DNA of 64,000 nucleotides, from assembly GCA_004764695.1 (NCBI GenBank), contig SMSO01000032.1:828501-892500 (forward strand), given 5' to 3'. Position 1 is the first letter of the stretch. The number at the start of each line of letters is the position of its first letter. The notes under the pieces were generated by a model. It saw only the letters and a list, made by a program, of their open reading frames with translations. It was not told the DNA's origin and searched no databases. Both the position numbers and the translations under genes were made by a program. This DNA is from Schizochytrium sp. TIO01 (Eukaryota; Sar; Bigyra; Thraustochytrida; Thraustochytriidae). Below are positions 51,217 to 63,355 of the stretch, piece after piece.

Positions 51217-54200
51217 GTATTCAACCTCGCAAGATAGCTTCCTTCCATGGTTACATTACTTCTATTGCTCTAATGTGCACCATGGCTGCAGCCTGGTGAG
51301 CTTCTTGACATTGATTTGATTGAAATATTGATATATTTGCATTTTTATGTATCCCCGTCCGATCCCCCCTTATATTGCAATCCTGTGGTCTTCTGGACAC
51401 CGCATACTTTTCTGCTTCGACTCAAGAAAGTGGAATCATTGCTTTAATATTCGTTGCTGCTTACTTGTCCCCTCGCTCCCTGTTTCATGTGAGGTTCTGT
51501 TGAACAGGTGATAATCATTTTGCTTTTTTGTATAAACAAAACGCGCTGGCACTGCACTTTGTACAAAAAACGTCCACCCGTCATGTATGGCATCAATGGG
51601 GGTCGGTTTTTGGATGCACACTCGTATGGTCTCGCGTCACCGTAGCATTCGGGTGATTTAGCAGGGGAATACTGCATTAGGATTCGCTTTCGTGTCTTCT
51701 TGACAAACTCCTATTCAGACTAGTTGGCTACTACCACCACTATGCCTTAAGCCGGCCATAGCAGTGAATGCAATTGGATCAAGAGCGCTCAGCGCAGACA
51801 ATGTCCTCCCTTGAATGCTGCAAATGGAGAAAAACTCACAACAATCTCCCTCCATATTGGCCGCCTCCCAAAATTCGGGCGAAAAATCCAAGTCTAAGAC
51901 TGCTGACATTATGTCCAAGCAATCAGTCTGCCAGAAACTCGCTTCGAGTGGTGCTTTGTAAGCGTGATTTCCAGGTGACCTGCAGCATTTGCGAACTGAT
52001 TCTAGTTTCTTTCGCACTGATGGTCTCTTATTTTAAAAAAGGAAAAAGAAGCCGTCCATCTCGAATGGAAAACACCATGTATACACATTTTCTTCGAATT
52101 GTATAGATTCAGTACCAAGCTAGAGACAGAATACATGTTAAAGATCGAATACTCTTGGTAGATCAGCTAAGATCGCTCGCAGTTCACGTGTCAACCTCGT
52201 AATACTAGCGGCTTCGTGCCTTTTGGTGACGCAAGCTACAGTTACAGCTGCCCCACGCAAGTCTGGCACAGCTTTCTTTTTGTTCTTTCTATATCAGGGA
52301 GAGGATCATGGGCACTACGCCAGAACAAGGCTTCAAGTCCTGGTTGAGGCATTTGCTTTGGCCAAGTTCTGACTTCTTTTGTTGCTCAACCGAGCTAGCC
52401 AGCACAGTTTTGAGCAGTTGAAATAGCCTTCAGCTGAGCTGAGCCTGATTTAAGGAAGGGAGGAGCTCCTCCAGGAAAACCTTCTAACTACTATAATTGC
52501 AGCTCCATCCACCTTCTGACTTTCCGTAAAAATGCCGCTTTGTCATAGCGTCTAACGTTTCGAAGTTGTCGTGGTCCTTGCTTTGGCGCGGGTATCTCTA
52601 TATTGACCCTGATATCAAAACCTAGCCAAATCTCAGCTTTTCAGGGAACTTCGGCAATCTGTTTTCGTTTTCGTATAAAAAGGTTCATGAATGTCATGTA
52701 AAACACAGAAGTGCTAGGCATAGAAAGTAGAAAATATAGGTCAGCAACTGTAGAGCACCATCACTTCCATTCCCTCAAAGAACGCTGTTGTTGATACAAT
52801 CAATCGAGGCGATCCAAAGGTGCAACCGACTCTGGCTAACCAAACGAAGCAGCACGGCATTATATCGTGATGTCTAAGCTTGGACTTCGCCGGTGATCGT
52901 GTTGCATGCATGAACTGTGCCACGTTCATGGTCGTTGATGCACATTCGACAATTTATACCAGGCTATTCACCTTTTTTTCTCTTTTTTCGTTTCTTTTTT
53001 TTTTCTTCTCACCGTTCCTTTTCATTCCTTTAAGGAAAGGGAGGAAACGCATGGAAATAAATACACGTAGTCATTTGCAGAGTTCGAATGACATTCTATA
53101 GCGCCATTCCATAGCCACGAACCAATGCCGATGACTCCATTTACGCCACCATAACAGCTTCATGTTGGGGGCAGCGGTCGTAGCATGGCAAAGCTACGAA
53201 CTTATTCCTACATTTTCTCCATTTTCTGAAGATTGCTTTTTTTTTTCTTTCATTTTTTAAAGCTCTATGTAACTTTTAGAAATTGACAGAATTGGAAAAA
53301 GAAAAAACAAACTTTAATACTTCTCAAGCTTTCGGAATTCATTCGGCAATAAGGCCGTTCTTCCCTTCGAAACCGAAGCGCCTTGGAGGGCGTATCCCCA
53401 AAGAAAAGGCCCTTCGAGGCGTCTCGCAGGCGCCCCAAGGCTTGGATTACCCCTCCTAATCCGCGCAGACAGAGTATATGCAGCGTCGATCGATGGTCTT
53501 TGCCGCGGCCAAGACGGGCGCTGGCCGACTTCGTTTCGCACACGCTCAGCGCCTTCTCGTTGAACCCCTTCGCTGACTGTCCCCTGTGCTACAAAAAGGT
53601 CCACTTTAGTCCCTTTTTTAAACCTTTGCTCTCTCCAAACATGCGAACTCTCTAAGGCTAGGGGGGTAATCTGGGCGTGGTATGGGAGTGTTTAAACCTT
53701 TAGAGAAAGAGAGCGTCAAGTGTGGACAGCGAGATGGGAGTACTGTAGACTATAAAGAGTGGTCTACTGTGTAAGTCGAGATAGAAGTATAGTATCGAGG
53801 TGGATACAGTAGAGTAAACTTATTGTCTACTGTGTGTCTGTGGGAAGCGTCGCAGGAGGGGTATGGTTATTTCCTAAGGGTGAGTGAGTGAGAGGAAGAA
53901 TAGTGATGTTTAAAAAGAAAATAGCTGAAAATAAATAGGATTGAAATGGCAATCGAACGATCAGATTAGTCAGCGGTGCTCTCAGCAGGCAGGCAGACGG
54001 CCTCTTCTAGCTCTCTCGTGAGGTCCAGGGTCTGTTCTGTTTGCACCTGGCCTCTGACCTGCGCTTATTTCCAGCACTCGTACGGCGAGTGAACCCATAG
54101 TAACTCGCCCAAATTGAAATTGTGAATCAGGATAGAAAAGGAAGAAGCACTTGAATTGATTCCCACCAAATAAACAGAGAAGAAACATCTCCGCAGGTAG

Positions 54201-55169
54201 CTATCTACCCTTTACAATAGGACCACATCGCGAAAAGGAGAGAAAATAAATGTGTATGATCTCATCCTATGCAGCTGCTAGCGACGCCTATTCCGGCTAA
54301 GAAAAGAAAGAAAAGAAAGAAAATGAGCATCATATTGTTCTGCATACAACAATTTCTATAGCAGGCAATTGACTAAGCTGCTCAAAGAATCAGAAAACAG
54401 CAGCGGAGTGTTACTTTGTTATCATCGTATATCTAGCCTTCTTATCAACTAAAACAAAACCAAAGAAAACCATAATTTTTAAAGAATTGTTTTGAAGAGA
54501 CAGAAGTGAATGCCACAGTAATTAACCATATGGTAAATAGGGAAGTGAGCTTTTTGTTTAGTTTTTCAACTTTGAAAATGAACGAATGAAACCAAAATAA
54601 AGCGCGACAGTTCAATCGGTCGATTCTTACTCCAGTTCTCAATTGGCGCCTCTGCTCAGCTATTAAGCGGCGCTTGCAAACAGCTAGGTTGCGGAGGCGA
54701 ATCGGAAAGAGCCCCGCGACGCGAATTTTCTGTCCTAGACCGTGGGAGATCCTCAGTGGCGCTGGCGACCAGGAAGCGGCCTTGCATCCACCATCCACCG
54801 ATCCATTCTCTCTTCCTTCAGCATCCATCGAATCCATCTAATCCATCGTTCAACACGAATAAACTCTGCACAAGCATACCACCGCGAAAAACAAGAAGAA
54901 GAGCCTTTTCGTGGACTGAGGAACCGCTCATTGTAATCTTCAAGCTATTAGTTTGACATAAATCTCATTTGGCTCAGGTGCCCTTTCTGACAAAATTGGT
55001 TTAGGTTGGCAGCGAGGCGGAGCCTGAGGCAGTCTCGATTGAGACGATTAAGCTTTGTATCCATAGCGCCACACTGTGTATCTAAAGCACGTGCATTTTA
55101 TAACCATCCGAGCTCTTTGGAACCATTTGGATTCTGTAGCATTGAACGGTTGAGGGCACTTGGCGTGCT
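51217..55169. other. Long intergenic region, no supported gene
   Basis: About 4 kb. It contains T-rich runs (52970-53010, 53236-53256), a GC-richer block (about 53340-53600) whose frames overlap on both strands, an AAAG-type run near 54300-54320 and many stops. I see no domain, RNA gene or mobile element. A small multi-exon gene cannot be ruled out. Confidence 0.55.
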
Positions 55170-57545
55170 ATGGCGTCGCGAGAACCGCGGGCTAAAGACA
55201 CGCTCAAGGAAAATTACCAGAAAGACGGAAACGAAGAGAGCAGCAGTGAAGACGACGAAGGTGACGGAGACGGCAAAGGTGCGTCCTTATTGCATAGAAA
55301 GGGCAGTCGTAGCCAAGGTGAGAAAGTTACAAATTTAGAGGCCTTGAGACCAGTGAGTCGAAACCCTGAAAGCCTCTCGGGCCAGCAGCATTATATTATT
55401 ACTGATATGCCGTCCGGTAGAAAAACACCAAATACAACATCAAACACTGCAGTGGCCGCAACCTCGTCTGTAGCAGCTACTGCAGGCGCAACAATGCTGC
55501 AAAAGGACAAGCAGCATAAAAAGTGTCGTGGTAAAAATCGGCATATGAACGGCATGGGGGATGAAGGAAGTTTCAGGTCATTAGGGTCTTCATCAACGGT
55601 TTCTACACAGGCAAGGAAGCAAACACACTTACAAAGCACGGACTCTTCAGATGATGATTTCTCTGACTGCGCTTCGGTGGAATCCATGGAGTCATCAGCC
55701 AGTGCACTAGCAGTAAAAGAGGCGATGCGAAACAATCCATGCTTTTCACACATCCGCGACGAGATGATTAATCCTATCCCAGCACCCCAAACTAAGATCG
55801 TTCAAGATACTGTACATCTCCCCAAGTTGAAGCAGCCTGTTCCCCAGGACGCACGTACCGAGGATCTAACGACTCATCGAAAAGCGCTTCCAAAGCAGCA
55901 CAAGGAGAAAAAACAACGCAATCAACAGCCTCAGCAAGGATCTCATGATCATCGTCAATCATCATGGTGGAAAAACGCTTTCCGTGGACGTCCCAGTGTA
56001 GCCCGTCTAAGTTTACGTGGTAGTCCGTGTGCTTGCCGTCTTTTATTTCAGAAGCATGGCGAGAAACACTCGCAGCTTCATGTACTATTACAGGAGTTAA
56101 GGAAACGTGGGCCTTCGGCAGGCTTTATTGACCAACTCTTTGTGGGTTCACCTTCCCCAATGCAAATTTTCTTTGGGTATTACTGCAAATGTACGCGTAA
56201 GATGCCTAGCCTTGCACAATTGTTTCTTATGCCCCAAGCAGCAGATCAAACCTCGCTGCTGGAAATCTGTCTGGCTACATTACGTGATAGCGGGTCTGGA
56301 TCAGAGTGTGAACAGGACCGAATCGACCGAGAGATTATCTTAAAGAGCCTCACTACCTCCACGCGTGGTGTGAAGTCACTAATCAGCGTCTTGCTTGAAG
56401 GTGAAGAGAACATCCAGAACCCCAAAGCACCACGCTCTCTCTTGCGTCTTTTCCTGAGCGGCAAGCCATCTCTTGCCTCTTTAGTCTTGGATCGTCGTAA
56501 CGAGCAACCCCGCACAACTCTCTCCGTCTTACGCGTTCTACTCGATGGCGAGCTTACAGAGGGCGACTCGTTGGCACGTATGATGGTCACAGAACCTCGG
56601 CCTTGCAGTCTGATTCGTTTTTTGCTTCTGGGCGAAGACCAAAGTAAGCCATCCTTACTGCGTTTGTTCTTAAACAATACCGAAGATCAGGATTGGCTGG
56701 TTATCCCGACCTTTGAGCGATGGACCTTAATCAATCGCCTTATGCGTCCTCATGCACATCTTAATGATGTGGTTGCGCGCCCCATGCGTCGATGGGTGCG
56801 TGAGAATAGTCTCCTCTCGGCAGGTTTTGTGGAGCTGTTCACTGTGGTTGTGCAACTCCTAGCCAATCTCATGTTTGAGCTTACATTGCCTGGCGTTGAT
56901 GGATCTTCAGCTGGCAACGCTGTGCGTCTGCTTTGCCTTGGTAATGAGTCCACCGTTCAACCCATCTACCGTGTTGTCTTCTGGCGAAGCGAAGCAGGGT
57001 TGTTCGAAATCCCGACATTAGCAATGGCAGGTATCGCTGCTGGCCTTCGCATCAAAGCTGCTCCTCCAGGTCAGCAGCACGTCATGTTGCGTTGGTGGCA
57101 GAATAAAATGGTGCGTACAGTTTCCAAGCTCGAACTCACAGCGCATAAGTCTTCTGAGTGGGCGCAAACTCTCATTCGGACTGCACAGGCACTAGCTCCC
57201 GGTGGTTTGCTAGAGGTTCGATTTGTAGAGATTGCAATGGCTATTGCAACTCCTGACATGTCCCGTCGAGAGCGTGTGGAGACAATCCTCACGGAGCTTT
57301 TTGCAGGACTCGAAACTGATACTGCCTTGGCAGCCGTTTGGGATGTCCATGTAGGCGCGGTTCTTACTGAAGTCACAGATCCTGGTGTACGTAAGCTTTT
57401 GCACGCTGTGCGGTCTCGTGATTGGCAACTATTTGTTGACCTCCTCTTTACCCTAAATGTTGTTGAACCACCTTCTTTGGTGACTGTTTTCCATGATCTT
57501 GAGACCCTCGTGCACTACGCGATTGACATGTTCAAAAATGATTAA
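55170..57545 (+). CDS. Unrecognised protein with short leucine-rich PSL-LFL-G repeats (791 residues)
   Basis: ATG at 55170. The first 265 residues are disordered, with Ser/Asp/Glu-rich and Lys/Gln-rich stretches. From about 272 to 510 a degenerate unit recurs, of the type [RK]PSL-x-RLFL-x-G: RPSVARLSLRG, MPSLAQLFLM, GVKSLISVLLEG, PRSLLRLFLSG, KPSLASLVLD, TLSVLRVLLDG, CSLIRFLLLG, KPSLLRLFLN. Spacing is about 15-25 residues, so it may form a helical solenoid of short amphipathic helices. Residues 510-791 look like a folded helical domain without a known signature. There is no signal peptide or clear membrane span. Codon use fits the neighbours. Function unknown. Confidence 0.75.
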   Translation: MASREPRAKDTLKENYQKDGNEESSSEDDEGDGDGKGASLLHRKGSRSQGEKVTNLEALRPVSRNPESLSGQQHYIITDMPSGRKTPNTTSNTAVAATSSVAATAGATMLQKDKQHKKCRGKNRHMNGMGDEGSFRSLGSSSTVSTQARKQTHLQSTDSSDDDFSDCASVESMESSASALAVKEAMRNNPCFSHIRDEMINPIPAPQTKIVQDTVHLPKLKQPVPQDARTEDLTTHRKALPKQHKEKKQRNQQPQQGSHDHRQSSWWKNAFRGRPSVARLSLRGSPCACRLLFQKHGEKHSQLHVLLQELRKRGPSAGFIDQLFVGSPSPMQIFFGYYCKCTRKMPSLAQLFLMPQAADQTSLLEICLATLRDSGSGSECEQDRIDREIILKSLTTSTRGVKSLISVLLEGEENIQNPKAPRSLLRLFLSGKPSLASLVLDRRNEQPRTTLSVLRVLLDGELTEGDSLARMMVTEPRPCSLIRFLLLGEDQSKPSLLRLFLNNTEDQDWLVIPTFERWTLINRLMRPHAHLNDVVARPMRRWVRENSLLSAGFVELFTVVVQLLANLMFELTLPGVDGSSAGNAVRLLCLGNESTVQPIYRVVFWRSEAGLFEIPTLAMAGIAAGLRIKAAPPGQQHVMLRWWQNKMVRTVSKLELTAHKSSEWAQTLIRTAQALAPGGLLEVRFVEIAMAIATPDMSRRERVETILTELFAGLETDTALAAVWDVHVGAVLTEVTDPGVRKLLHAVRSRDWQLFVDLLFTLNVVEPPSLVTVFHDLETLVHYAIDMFKND

Positions 57546-59416
57546 AACCAGTCAAATGCGCTCTTTGTTTGCTGAATCTTCATGGGTATCAGCAAGCTTA
57601 TTTCAAAGTGTATTCAAAATGTTACAATAAAAGTTAGCAGCAGGATAAAGGTTGAAGATCCAAAGGCGTATAGATGCAGGCATGCAAAAACCTTTCATAT
57701 TACAGCTCGCTCGTGCTGCTCCTTTCTAAGATCTTCTTCTTCTTCTTCTTCTTCTTTTAACGTTATTTCCTTCATCTGCACGTCAGACGCTGTTAAGTTT
57801 TTGTCTTTCAAATTTGAATAGATCAAACAGCTCAGTCTTTTTTTTTTCCTTAAAAAAAAAGGAACTATTATGGGCGCTGCGGAATTCAACTTCCTTCATA
57901 CTTCTCCGCAATGAGCGTGGAGAAGTATGATGTAGTCTAGAGTAACCTAATTACTACTACACATAACTATTTATCTACAAAGAATATTACATTATTAAAC
58001 ATTCATGTTACCAAAGCTTTAAAATCCGCAATAACATATTTCCGGCATGGGTTACTCAATGACCTACTTCATTGACCGTCCATACCATCAAACACACCAG
58101 ACAGAATAGCGCTCCACCTGGTATCATAACTGAGCTGTATTCCATTGTCTCTCCAGTTCAATCGAAGAAGAGTTCACTTTTAAAAAGAAAAGAAAACTGA
58201 ATTGTGGAAGCCATAAAAGATCTCTCACAATCGTGGCTGCCCTTCTCGAGATTATTTCCATTTGTTCGCAGCCCTCATTCGCGCAAATGTATTGCTATCT
58301 TCCAGTACAGCATTCCGCGCTGAGTTTCCCTCTAGTCCTTCGCACGCATACCTTAATTTCGCGGAGTCTACATTCGCTTCACATTGCTGGCCTCAAACGA
58401 GAGGCGGTAGTAGCTTGTATTCTCTGAGTGGCCGCCCAGAACTCAATCTTCACCTTGCAAAGCAATCGCAGTTCCAAAAGTTCTTCCGCGTCGTCATCTC
58501 CACCTCCGCGGATCCATCGGCAGACAAACAAACAAACAACATAAACAAATGAACAAATAATCAAGTAACACTGGGTAACATTTAACCCCTCTTCTGTTCC
58601 GCTTCCCTGCAAATGAGTTATAGCCGTCTACAAGTGAACTATAGGGTGGTCTGCAAGTAGAGAATACAGCACCAGGGGGGACAAACCTGCCGCAGTCCGT
58701 GGGCACGCTAGCACTGTTAGAGAAAAGGATAGAAGGCGCGGGCTGCGCTTGTGCTTTCTTCCCTCTCTCTTTCTTTCTATCCTTCATCATTTCTCTCTCT
58801 CATTCCCCCTAAAACTTTGGGACCTCGCTCCAGGAGGTCCCGGCCGATCAACCCGCCTCGCGCGAAGCGGCCTCTGCGAGCTCTGGTCGGATCTGGACTG
58901 GGTTTCCAAGGCTGCAGAGGGGGTTCTCCAGCCTTGCGGAAACTCCAGGCAGAAGGTGGCATCTGCCGTCTTGGCGCGGGCCTATCTATCATCCTGACCC
59001 TCGAAAAGCATCCAAAGCAAAGCAAAGCAAAGCAAATCAGGAGGAGAACTTTGCGCCGCACGATTTGATACAAGGTTGATATGGGCGGAGACCTACCGAG
59101 GCAAAAAGCGAGAGCCAAAAAAGAAACGAATGAATGAATGAATGAATGAATGCATGCATGCATGACTATCGAAAGAAGCACGAGCCGAGCGAATCGCACT
59201 CTCGCTTCAGATTGGCCGCGGCGCTGTGGTCCCTGCTCTGGAGGCGGTCTTGCCGAGGCGGGCGGACGACCTCTCCCTCGTCCTTCCCGTCCATCATCAC
59301 TACTCAGCGATCGATGTGACGATATCGTACCCGTGCATCATCAAATAAATACGCCGACGAGGGAGTAGAGGGTAGGAGCGCCCTTAGTGGTAACACTAGC
59401 AGTGGCGGATAGGCAT

Positions 59417-59456
59417 CTCTCTCTCTCTCTATGTATGTATGTATGTATGTATGTAT
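59417..59456. repeat. (CT)n followed by (ATGT)n microsatellite
   Basis: Seven CT units directly followed by about six ATGT units. Confidence 0.9.
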
Positions 59457-59776
59457 CTATGTGATAATAAGCAGCAGCAGAGATAGAATTAGAAGGAATC
59501 AATCAGTGCGTCAGGATCCGTGGCAGGAGAACGAAGTGGACAGGCAGGAAAGATATTGCAGGAGCAGCAGGTGCCTGGTATCTTTTGGGGTGCCGCTCTC
59601 TCTTGCTTTGGCGTCGCCATGGATCTGGTTGGGCTCTTTGGGCGCTGCGGTCTGAGCTGATTGGTTAAGGGCTGTAGCCTAACTCTCATCCTGGTGCCTC
59701 GCTTCATTTTCTCTCAATCGCTGTATTGCTTTACTGGTTTTACCCTAGCGACTGCCATAGCTACTTCTATCTGCCT

Positions 59777-59778
59777 GA

Positions 59779-59810
<32 letters not shown>

Positions 59811-59811
59811 A
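59777..59811. repeat. (GAAA)n microsatellite
   Basis: About nine GAAA units. Confidence 0.9.
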
Positions 59812-59966
59812 GAGAGAATGAATGAATGCATTCCTCTCTTTCTTTCAGTAGTCTTTCCTTGAGGTTCATTCTTCTTCTCCTTCTCCTTGTCGTCGTTTGT
59901 TTTCGGGTCTACTTTTATTAAACTTTTAATTTTAATCGTCATTCTGATCATTATGAAAAGAGTCAA

Positions 59967-60063
59967 ACAAACAAACAAATAAACAAATAAACAAATAAAT
60001 AAATTAATAAGCGAATAAATAAGCAAACAAACAAACAAACAAACAAACAAACAACAAACAAAC
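59967..60063. repeat. (AAAC)n array with AAAT interruptions
   Basis: AAAC and AAAT units over nearly 100 bases. It is the complement type of the TTTG array at 17541-17677, including the same kind of interruptions. Confidence 0.9.
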
Positions 60064-60676
60064 CACTTTGGAGCCCGACCGCCGGCGCGGCGGGAGTGGC
60101 GGCTGGCCGGAGGCTGGCTGGCCGATATATTATTCGAGCGACCGAGACTTCTGAGGTGATTGAGGCATCCCTGGCCCCTTCCTGGCGTTCTGTGACTTCG
60201 CCTTTGCAGCGAGAGTGGCGATCATCGAGGCCTCTTCTTGTCTTCTTTACTAGCTCCTGCTTTTGCTGCTAGCGCACGTCCTAAGACTCTGCTAAAGCAA
60301 GCTGCAGCTATACATATAATAATAACTCATCCAATAGAGTCAATTTGATCAGATAGATTGAGATACCCGCAGAGAGTCGAGACCTCAAGGCGTGGCTAGC
60401 GTTACTTGGGGTAGTAACTTGCGAATTTGGGTAGACTAGATTTCGTGTAGTGTTTTTATCTTGCCAGGACGCAACTGAATTGCAGTTGGCTGTCAGTGTA
60501 CTTTGGTCTACATTTCATAGCAGTTGATTAGAGATCTGCACAGGCGGCAAGGCATTGTGGTGTGAATTGCATTTCTTGTTGTTGGGCAAGTCAAGCAAGT
60601 TAGATCACACTATATTGCGTTAGATACCACATCTCATTTCGTTGCGCTACATAAAGGCTGATCTGACTTAAGCACC

Positions 60677-63355
60677 ATGTACAACCAGTCCGGCGGTCGC
60701 CGCTCAGTAGCGGTGGGCGTGCCGAATCGTGGCGGCCTGACAGGATCACGGAAATCATATCCTCGAGATCTTAGTGTGGCACAAAGTTTGCAAGAACCTC
60801 GCACGTTGGCGAACTTTATGGATCTCTTTGCACCAGGAAATCGAAGCGGTTTTCTTGAGGTGAACTGCGTGCAGAGGGGACACAGCCCGCATCACGCTCA
60901 ATGGAAACACAAATATGTCAAGTTAGAGGACGGTGTACTTTACTGTGCTGATGACAAGGTGTCCCCGATGGAGCAACTTGTCACAATTGACGAAGTGAAT
61001 AGTGTCAAGACAGCTAGATCTTTGGAGAGTGATACCATTATCTCGTTGTCAACACCGACACAATGCTTTTACTTGCACACGAAGGATGATGCAGAGATGA
61101 AAGATTGGCTCTTGTGTTTTCATCAAACGGTCATTAACCTTCTTATCACAGAAGCTCCATCCAGTGGAGCGACGCGACAGACGGTCGCAGGGCGCTCTCA
61201 AAGTGGTGACATGGACGAAGCGCCGCGACTTTGGTCCAACTCTGAAGAGGGAGGCTTTCCCTCTCTTGTGCGTTACGGCGGTAGCGACCTAGGTCAACAG
61301 CAGCTTGGGGCCTCGGCAGCCCTCGCTATTCTGCCTACAGTGGATCGGCTTCATCAGAACGGCAATGGGAATAGTGCTGCGCCATTGCTTGATCGTTCAG
61401 CGACCCGTGATACTGGAGCTCCGATCGCATTTGGTCTCTCGTCTCCCCGTGGTGTGCCTAATCGTCGCGCATCTGCCGCGGGAGCTTATTCCCTTGATTT
61501 TGATAGTAGTTCCACGGCAAGCCCCTCTCCCACAGGCTTCCTTTCATCTAGTCCGAGTCGTATCTCCGGAGGGCGGAGGACGTCATTCAACGGCCACACC
61601 ATCACAGAGTCAACTAAACGAGTGACAGAGCCTCCTTTGGAGCCTTTTCTGGGAAGCGTTTCTGATCATGGCGAAAATAATGATCTCACAAGATCAGATG
61701 CAGCTGTTTATTGGGCCCCACAACAGTCGCCTCAACATCAATATCATTCTCAGTACCAAAACCATGAGCACGACCCCCTTGATTTTAACGGTTCAGGAGG
61801 TGGATTCGGAGGTTCAGCAGGAACCTCCCAAGGCCTGGCATCTCTTTCATCGTCTAATGCACCTTCTTGGAGCACAATTTCATCTCCAAAGGCGTCCCCT
61901 GCAGCACCATTAGCTGCATCAATGAACTCCCATAAATCTACGACGCCTCCCCCAGCCCCAGCTCCAGCCCCAGCTGCCAAACCCAAATCCAAATACGTTC
62001 CACCTCATTTGCGTCATGCAGCCGGGGCCAGCGAAGCAGAGCCTGAGATTCATCATTACAGTAGTGGTGAGGAGAGCATGAGTCCTGGTCCGCGGCGGCC
62101 AAGCTTTGCGGCTGCAGCACCAAGTCCGCTCTTCTTGAGCAATGATGACATGGGGATGTTTGCCATGGAGGGTATGGGAAGTGCTGGAGGTAGCAGTGCC
62201 AATGGCGGTGCCGGAAACACAGGAGCTCAGCTACAAGGATCTTCTGATCACGCTGGGGTTGAGGGCACTGATGTCCATGCCAATAATGCCATGTTTGGTC
62301 GCCGTGCTGACATTGGTTGTCGGAATGCCATGGAGGACTTTGACGTAGGCTTTCCACGTCTTGCTGAAGGAGAGTCTCTCGGTTTTTATGCTGTGTATGA
62401 TGGACACTGCGGTACACGTGTTGCAGAACTAGCAAGCCAGCATTTGCATGAGTATGCTCTGGGCCACGAAGCCATGTTTGAGGAATGGCCACACGGTGCT
62501 CGGATGGCAACTTTTGCTGCATTCGATCGTCTCGAGAATGAAATAGTCGAACTCGCCAAAGAAAGCGAAGTTCCACTTCGAGATGGGTCTTGTGCGATCG
62601 TGGCGCTTGTGCACTACCCTTCGCCAGACAGTGAGGATGCTGACGGCGTGGCGGTTGCAAATCTGGGCGATTCGCGAGCCGTCCTGTTTAGCCATCACTA
62701 TGTAAGTGATTTGTCACTCGAGCACTCTCCAGCACGCGCTGATGAACGGGCGAGAATAGAAAGTATTGGGGGCTGGGTGACAGTGGAGCGTGAGATGCTG
62801 ATTGAAAAATTGCACCGCATGGACTTGAATGATCCAGAAATTCGCGATCGCGCTACGCGTCGCTTTAATTATGTCGAGACTAGCCGTGTGAACGGAGAAT
62901 TGGCTGTTTCTCGTGCTCTGGGTGATCTTGACTACAAGAAACCCGCGCAGGATGAGTACAGATGGTTTTTTCCAAGCAACCACGAGGCAGCCGGCCAAGC
63001 ATCGTATGTCTTTGGTGATGATTTGGTCATTGCCACTCCTGAGTGGAATCACGTGCAGCTAGATGACCTGGCTAACGAGCAAGCGAACTCTGATAAGCAA
63101 CGAGTCGCGGAGGATCCTACTCTTGCCGTGGGCCCTTTTCTGATTATTGCCTGTGATGGTTTATGGGATGCTATTACTAGTGAAGAGGCTGTTCAATACT
63201 GTCGCCAATGCACGAACCCTCAGCAGGCAAGTGACTTGCTCGTGGATATGGCTATTCGAATGGGTACTTCGGACAACATTACTGCGCTAGTCATTCCTCT
63301 TGCCAGGGATGCCTTTTCGCGCCCACCTGATTATGATGATCACTGCACATTTTGA
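60677..63355 (+). CDS. PH-domain PP2C-type Ser/Thr phosphatase (892 residues)
   Basis: ATG at 60677 with a good context (AGCACCATG). A pleckstrin homology domain covers about 55-160 (SGFLEVN, WKHKYVKLEDGVLYCADD, MKDWLLCFHQTV). A long disordered middle (about 165-535), rich in Ser, Pro, Gly and Gln, includes KYVPPHLRH at about 438-446, a motif also seen in RNA-binding translation factors. The PP2C domain (about 541-883) has RNAMED (549-554), DGH at 575-577, DGSCA, NLGDSRAV, SRALGD, DGLWD (827-831) and SDN with Asp866. The metal-binding Asp residues appear present, so an active metal-dependent phosphatase is likely. The PH domain suggests recruitment to phosphoinositide membranes. Fusion of PH and PP2C is uncommon outside protists and plants-like lineages, to my knowledge. 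Confidence 0.92.
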   Translation: MYNQSGGRRSVAVGVPNRGGLTGSRKSYPRDLSVAQSLQEPRTLANFMDLFAPGNRSGFLEVNCVQRGHSPHHAQWKHKYVKLEDGVLYCADDKVSPMEQLVTIDEVNSVKTARSLESDTIISLSTPTQCFYLHTKDDAEMKDWLLCFHQTVINLLITEAPSSGATRQTVAGRSQSGDMDEAPRLWSNSEEGGFPSLVRYGGSDLGQQQLGASAALAILPTVDRLHQNGNGNSAAPLLDRSATRDTGAPIAFGLSSPRGVPNRRASAAGAYSLDFDSSSTASPSPTGFLSSSPSRISGGRRTSFNGHTITESTKRVTEPPLEPFLGSVSDHGENNDLTRSDAAVYWAPQQSPQHQYHSQYQNHEHDPLDFNGSGGGFGGSAGTSQGLASLSSSNAPSWSTISSPKASPAAPLAASMNSHKSTTPPPAPAPAPAAKPKSKYVPPHLRHAAGASEAEPEIHHYSSGEESMSPGPRRPSFAAAAPSPLFLSNDDMGMFAMEGMGSAGGSSANGGAGNTGAQLQGSSDHAGVEGTDVHANNAMFGRRADIGCRNAMEDFDVGFPRLAEGESLGFYAVYDGHCGTRVAELASQHLHEYALGHEAMFEEWPHGARMATFAAFDRLENEIVELAKESEVPLRDGSCAIVALVHYPSPDSEDADGVAVANLGDSRAVLFSHHYVSDLSLEHSPARADERARIESIGGWVTVEREMLIEKLHRMDLNDPEIRDRATRRFNYVETSRVNGELAVSRALGDLDYKKPAQDEYRWFFPSNHEAAGQASYVFGDDLVIATPEWNHVQLDDLANEQANSDKQRVAEDPTLAVGPFLIIACDGLWDAITSEEAVQYCRQCTNPQQASDLLVDMAIRMGTSDNITALVIPLARDAFSRPPDYDDHCTF

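Larger units (their letters stand above)
57546..60676. other. Microsatellite-rich intergenic region
   Basis: About 3.1 kb with no supported gene. Repeats: TTC run 57729-57757, GAAT/GCAT run 59128-59164, CT then ATGT run 59417-59456, GAAA run 59777-59811 and AAAC/AAAT array about 59967-60063. GC-rich blocks lie at about 58800-59340 and 60065-60130. The last few hundred bases before 60677 should be the phosphatase promoter. Apparent frames such as 59745-60050 (minus) are repeat products. Confidence 0.6.

Noticed and set aside
53265-53655. Overlapping frames in a GC-richer block
   Set aside because: Open on both strands, no domain and no ATG-supported gene structure.
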